Positions 60,450 to 64,000 of a stretch of DNA of 64,000 nt are shown here, piece after piece. The translations under genes were made by a program, and so were the position numbers. Source of the stretch: Streptomyces hygroscopicus (GTDB lineage: Bacteria > Actinomycetota > Actinomycetes > Streptomycetales > Streptomycetaceae). The stretch lies in assembly GCF_026168105.1 (NCBI RefSeq), contig NZ_LBMW01000002.1, positions 1-64,000 on the forward strand, written 5' to 3'. Position 1 is the first letter of the stretch; every line of letters starts with the position of its first letter. The notes beneath the pieces were generated by a model that was not told the DNA's origin, searched no databases, and worked only from the letters and a program-made list of their open reading frames with translations.

Positions 60450-60778
60450 CCGCTGCGCCGGCGCAGGCCGACGTAACCACGGACCCGCAGGCTTCGCAGC
60501 CTGCGGGTCCGACTGCGTCCGGCTCCGCACGGTCGCGGGCCGTCGTGCCGCTGGGGCCCACGGCGCGCGCAGCGGCACCCTGCCGGGGCCGGGTGGGCGA
60601 GACCCTTCCGGTTCGGACAGCACGCTGCGCGTCGCCACCGGTGGTGCGGGCACCGCCGTCGTCCGCCCGCGTGGCCCCGCGCCGCCGCCGCAGAGGAAAG
60701 CGGCTGCCGCCGACCGCGGTGCCGAAGCCTCCGGTGGCCGCTGATCCGAGACTCCTGACCTCCCCGAAGGTGAACCGC
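60450..60778 (+). terminator. Region after rplT with terminator at 60481-60510
   Basis: No gene supported in these 329 bp. The perfect 13-bp stem GGACCCGCAGGCT (60481-60493) / AGCCTGCGGGTCC (60498-60510) with a TCGC loop ends the ribosomal-protein operon. The rest is Arg/Pro-type GC-rich sequence leading to the methyltransferase gene. Confidence 0.8.
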
Positions 60779-61639
60779 ATGCCCCCCGCCACGCCCGAGC
60801 CGATCTCCCCCCGGTCGCCCCGCGTCAGTGCCGCACGGCGGCTGGCCAAGCGGAACTTCCGGGGGAAGGAGCGGCTGTTCCTCGCGGAGGGACCGCAGGC
60901 CGTGCGGGAGGCGGCGGCGCACCGGGCCGACGGCACGGCGACGCTCGTCGAACTGTTCGCCACCCCGGACGCCGCGGATCGGTACGCCGACATCGTGGGC
61001 GAGGCCCGGGACGCCGGTGCCCGGGTGCACCTCGCCTCCGAAGAGGTCATCGCCGACATCTCCACCACGGTCACCCCGCAGGGCCTCGTAGGGATCTGCC
61101 GGTTCCTCGACACCCCCTTCGAGGAGATCCTGGACAGCGGCCCAAGGCTCGTCGCCGTGCTCGCGCACGTGCGGGACCCGGGGAACGCCGGGACCGTGCT
61201 GCGGTGCGCGGACGCCGCGGGGGCCGACGCCGTCGTGCTCACCGACGCCTCCGTCGACCTCTACAACCCCAAGGCCGTGCGCGCCTCCGTCGGGTCCCTC
61301 TTCCATCTGCCGGTCGCCGTCGGCGTTCCTGTCGAGCACGCCGTGGCGGGGCTCAAGGACGCCGGGGTGCGGATCCTCGCCGCCGACGGCGCGGGGGAGG
61401 ACGACCTCGACGACGAGCTCGACCGGGGCACCATGGGCGGCCCCACCGCCTGGGTGTTCGGCAACGAGGCCTGGGGGCTCCCCGAGGAGACCCGTGCGCT
61501 CGCCGACGCCGTCGTCCGCGTGCCCATCCACGGAAAGGCCGAGAGTCTGAACCTCGCGACCGCCGCGGCCGTATGTCTCTATGCGTCCGCTCGTGCACAG
61601 CGCGCGGCCGGAGGGTGCCGTTCAGTCACCCCCGGCTAG
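60779..61639 (+). CDS. SpoU/TrmH-family RNA 2'-O-methyltransferase
   Basis: SPOUT methyltransferase of 286 residues. RLAKRNFRGKERLFLAEGPQAVREAA is the RNA 2'-O-ribose substrate-binding domain. The knotted domain has VAVLAHVRDPGNAGTVLRCADAAGADAVVLTD, SVGSLFHLPV, WVFGNEAWGLPEE and VRVPIHGKAESLNLATAAAVCLYA (motifs 1-3). It methylates rRNA (TsnR/RlmB-like), target unknown. ATG 60779 with GAAGGTG upstream; GTG 60770 is possible. Confidence 0.93.
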   Translation: MPPATPEPISPRSPRVSAARRLAKRNFRGKERLFLAEGPQAVREAAAHRADGTATLVELFATPDAADRYADIVGEARDAGARVHLASEEVIADISTTVTPQGLVGICRFLDTPFEEILDSGPRLVAVLAHVRDPGNAGTVLRCADAAGADAVVLTDASVDLYNPKAVRASVGSLFHLPVAVGVPVEHAVAGLKDAGVRILAADGAGEDDLDDELDRGTMGGPTAWVFGNEAWGLPEETRALADAVVRVPIHGKAESLNLATAAAVCLYASARAQRAAGGCRSVTPG

Positions 61640-61736
61640 TAGGGTGGCGGGCTCGGGGGCCCTCCCCAGGCTCTCGGCCTGTCTCCCCGCCCGCGGCCTC
61701 GCTCGGGCGGTGGGCCCGGAGCAGGGAGGTACCCCG

Positions 61737-62927
61737 ATGCCAGAGGAGAGGTGGGGTACGGGGATGGGTGTCGGCACGAGCAGAGCACCGGGAGTACGCG
61801 GCGCGCGCCGCGCGCCCGCGTCCCTGTGCGGTGATCTCGCCGATCTCGCCGATCTCGGCATCGACCCGGACGACCTCCCCGACGGACTCGTGATCGCCGA
61901 CGAACACGGCCGCGTGATCTCCTTCAACGCCGCGGCCACCCGCATCACCGCCGTCGCCGTCGCCGACGCCCTCGGCCGGCGCCTCGAACACGTGCTGCCG
62001 CTGGAGGACCTGGAGGGGCGCCGCTGGTGGCAGCTCACCGACCCCTACGGCGGGCTCGCCATCCGCGTACGGCAGCCCGAGCGCAATCTGCTGCTGCCCG
62101 GCGGCCGGGAGGTCATGGTGTCTGCGCGGTACGTACGCACGCATCCCACCGGGCCGATCCGCCGCGTCGTCGTCTGTCTCCGCGACACCGAGGCCCGGCG
62201 CCGAACCGAGCGCAGCCACGCCGAGCTGATCGCCACCGTGGCCCACGAGCTGCGCTCGCCCCTCACCTCCGTCAAGGGCTTCACCGCCACCCTGCTCGCC
62301 AAGTGGGAACGCTTCACCGACGACCAGAAGCGGCTCATGCTGGAGACCGTCGACGCCGACGCGGACCGGGTCACGCGGCTCATCGCCGAACTGCTGGACA
62401 TCTCACGGATCGACTCCGGGCGGCTGGAGGTGCGCCGCCAGCCGGTGGACATAGCCGCGGCGGTCGGCCGGCACATCCAGGCGTACGTCGCCGCGGGCCA
62501 GCCCGCAGACCGCTTCCTGCTGCGCGTGGAGCAGCCCCTGCCCGCCCTGTGGGCAGACCCGGACAAGATCGACCAGGTGCTCAGCAACCTCCTCGAAAAT
62601 GCCGTGCGCCACGGCGAGGGAACCGTCACGATTGACGTCACGCCCTCGGCGTCCCTGCGCGAAGGCACGGACGGGGGGAGCGACGAGAACACCGCCACGT
62701 CGGTCACGGTGAGCGACGAGGGTCCCGGCATTCCGGAGGAGTCCATGAACCGCGTCTTCACCCGCTTCTGGCGGGGCAGCAAGCGCGGCGGCACGGGCCT
62801 CGGGCTGTATATCGTCAAGGGCATCGTCGAGGCTCACGGCGGCGCCATCACGGTCGGTCGTGCCCCGGGCGGCGGGGCCGAGTTCCGATTTACATTGCCC
62901 GTGGGCGCCCCGGCGTATCTCCAGTAA
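61737..62927 (+). CDS. PAS-domain sensor histidine kinase
   Basis: Kinase of 396 residues without a transmembrane span. A PAS fold (about 45-150; LPDGLVIADEHGRVISFNAAATRITAV), HisKA with phosphoacceptor His in IATVAHELRSPLTSVKGF, and HATPase_c with N box LSNLLENAVRHGEG, VSDEGPGIP, and GGTGLGLYIVKGIVEAHGG. It is cytoplasmic and senses through PAS. ATG 61737 has GGGAGGT. No response regulator is adjacent. Confidence 0.94.
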   Translation: MPEERWGTGMGVGTSRAPGVRGARRAPASLCGDLADLADLGIDPDDLPDGLVIADEHGRVISFNAAATRITAVAVADALGRRLEHVLPLEDLEGRRWWQLTDPYGGLAIRVRQPERNLLLPGGREVMVSARYVRTHPTGPIRRVVVCLRDTEARRRTERSHAELIATVAHELRSPLTSVKGFTATLLAKWERFTDDQKRLMLETVDADADRVTRLIAELLDISRIDSGRLEVRRQPVDIAAAVGRHIQAYVAAGQPADRFLLRVEQPLPALWADPDKIDQVLSNLLENAVRHGEGTVTIDVTPSASLREGTDGGSDENTATSVTVSDEGPGIPEESMNRVFTRFWRGSKRGGTGLGLYIVKGIVEAHGGAITVGRAPGGGAEFRFTLPVGAPAYLQ

Positions 62928-62935
62928 CGCCGCGA

Positions 62936-62977
62936 GGGCCCACGGGCTCCTCCGCCCTCCCCGGGAGCCTCGGGCCC
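62936..62977 (+). terminator. Terminator after the sensor kinase
   Basis: Outer GGGCCC / GGGCCC (62936-62941, 62972-62977) and inner GGCTCC / GGAGCC (62945-62950, 62964-62969) pair in a two-part stem. Confidence 0.65.
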
Positions 62978-63129
62978 TGTCGTGGACACCCGGTCCGGCA
63001 GCCGCTCCCACCCCGTTAGACTCGGCCTTTGGCACCTTTGCGTCCCGAAGTCGGCGACGATTGCTCATCGGACCAGTGTCAGGACCAGTGACGGGACCTT
63101 CAGCCAGCCAATCGGAAGCACGGGAAGAG

Positions 63130-64000
63130 ATGTCGGCACCCAATAAGTCGTACGACCCTGTCGAGGTCGAGGCCTTGAAACCGGAAGAGATCGAGCGCAT
63201 GCGGGACGAGGCGCTCGCCGCCTTCGCCGCCGCGGACTCCCTCGACGCGCTCCACGAGGCCAAGGTCGCCCACACCGGCCCCGCCTCGCCGCTGGCCCTC
63301 GCCAACCGCGAGATCGGCGCCCTGCCCCCGCACGCCAAGGCCGAGGCCGGCAAGCGCGTCGGCATGGCCCGCGGCGCCGTGAACAAGGCTCTCGCCACGC
63401 GCCAGGCCGAGCTCGAGGCCGAGCGGGACGCCCGCGTGCTGGTCGAGGAGTCGGTGGACGTCACGCTGCCCTACGACCGTGTCCCGCCCGGCGCCCGGCA
63501 CCCGCTGACCACGTTCATGGAGCGGGTCGCGGACGTCTTCGTGTCCATGGGGTACGAGATCGCCGAGGGCCCCGAGGTGGAGGCGGAGTGGTTCAACTTC
63601 GACGCCCTGAACTTCGGCCCCGACCACCCCGCCCGGCAGATGCAGGACACCTTCTTCGTCGAGGGCCCGAAGGGCGATCACGGTGAGTCCGGTGTCGTGC
63701 TGCGCACCCACACCTCGCCGGTGCAGGCCCGCTCCCTGCTCGACCGCGAGCCCCCCGTCTACATCGTCTGTCCCGGCCGGGTGTACCGCACCGACGAGCT
63801 GGACGCCACGCACACCCCGGTCTTCCACCAGATCGAGCTGCTGGCCGTCGACGAGGGCCTGACCATGGCCGACCTGAAGGGCACGATGGACCACATGGTC
63901 CAGTCGCTCTTCGGGCCGGAGATGAAGACCCGGCTGCGGCCGAACTACTTCCCCTTCACCGAGCCGTCCGCAGAGATGGACATGCTCTGCTACGTCTGCA
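63130..64000 (+). CDS. pheS: Phenylalanyl-tRNA synthetase alpha subunit, 5' part
   Basis: First 290 residues, cut by the window edge. N-terminal coiled-coil (about 1-100; LKPEEIERMRDEALAAF, LEAERDARVLVEE) that binds tRNA, then the class II core: HPLTTFMERVADVFVSMGYEIAEGPEVEAEWFNFDALNFGPDHPARQMQDTFFV (motif 1), LRTHTSPVQAR, YRTDELDATHTPVFHQIELLAVDEG (motif 2). It charges tRNA-Phe with PheT. ATG 63130 has GGGAAGAG. TTAGACT at 63016-63022 could be a -10. Confidence 0.97.
   Translation, partial: MSAPNKSYDPVEVEALKPEEIERMRDEALAAFAAADSLDALHEAKVAHTGPASPLALANREIGALPPHAKAEAGKRVGMARGAVNKALATRQAELEAERDARVLVEESVDVTLPYDRVPPGARHPLTTFMERVADVFVSMGYEIAEGPEVEAEWFNFDALNFGPDHPARQMQDTFFVEGPKGDHGESGVVLRTHTSPVQARSLLDREPPVYIVCPGRVYRTDELDATHTPVFHQIELLAVDEGLTMADLKGTMDHMVQSLFGPEMKTRLRPNYFPFTEPSAEMDMLCYVC

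Noticed and set aside
60245-60778. N-terminal extension of the rRNA methyltransferase into rplT
   Set aside because: It crosses rplT and a perfect terminator and is Arg/Pro-rich. The methyltransferase domain starts after 60779.

Overview
The window is about 64 kb of high-GC actinobacterial chromosome, almost certainly from a Streptomyces. Evidence for this is the strong third-position GC bias, the many GTG/TTG starts with purine-rich ribosome binding sites, a complete Pup-proteasome locus, a conservon (rarA-E / cvn9 type) and a Streptomyces-type glnA4 amine operon. From memory, the gene order matches the S. coelicolor stretch from metH (around SCO1657) to pheS (around SCO1595). It reads as core chromosome. 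I see no insertion sequence, prophage, tRNA, rRNA or CRISPR array.

Layout. 0-11.5 kb: 3' end of metH, a HAD hydrolase, two orphan family-5 peptide-binding lipoproteins, an orphan NarL-type response regulator, a RecB-like nuclease, a site-2 protease with CBS domains and a repeat-rich N-terminus, trmI, a secreted protein and a ferredoxin. 11.7-21.7 kb: the pupylation/proteasome locus (arc, dop, pup, a decayed-looking endonuclease VII-like ORF, prcB, prcA, then a divergent LacI regulator/MFS pair, then pafA). 21.8-30.6 kb: two FKBP prolyl isomerases, pafB-pafC, a zinc-ribbon protein, a small membrane protein, tatA, tatC and a Ski2-like helicase. 31-35.7 kb: the rarA-E conservon, ending in a CYP157-type P450. 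35.7-47 kb: pseudouridine synthase, DUF5335 protein, PadR regulator with a two-gene drug-type ABC exporter, siderophore-interacting protein, 5'-3' exonuclease, an empty stretch of about 0.95 kb, XRE-cupin regulator, helical-backbone metal receptor, TDT transporter and LysR regulator. 46.4-51.6 kb: an amine/ethanolamine utilisation-like module with a C26 amidohydrolase and FadR-type regulator on one strand and glnA4, an aldehyde dehydrogenase and an SDR on the other. 51.7-58.5 kb: PLP alanine-racemase-fold enzyme, a proline-rich membrane protein coupled to a mycosin-like protease, a beta-lactamase-fold hydrolase, an SseB protein and a DUF1844 protein. 58.6-64 kb: infC-rpmI-rplT, an rRNA methyltransferase, a sensor kinase and the 5' part of pheS.

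How the genes fit together. Dop activates Pup (which ends in GGQ), PafA ligates it to substrates, Arc unfolds them and PrcAB degrades them; PafBC are WYL regulators next door. The conservon is a membrane-sensor/small-GTPase module. The glnA4 operon would glutamylate an amine, oxidise an aldehyde and release glutamate. The most notable sequence signals are an infC that appears to start at ATC behind a perfect AGGAGG, twin TCGCG(N3-4)CGCGA operators with one filling the spacer of the PadR promoter, paired TACGTA palindromes 21 bp apart between lacI and the MFS gene, a 33-bp perfect hairpin after trmI, a stand-alone mycosin/proline-rich pair, in-frame minisatellites in the site-2 protease and PafB genes, and an eroding endonuclease VII ORF wedged between pup and prcB.
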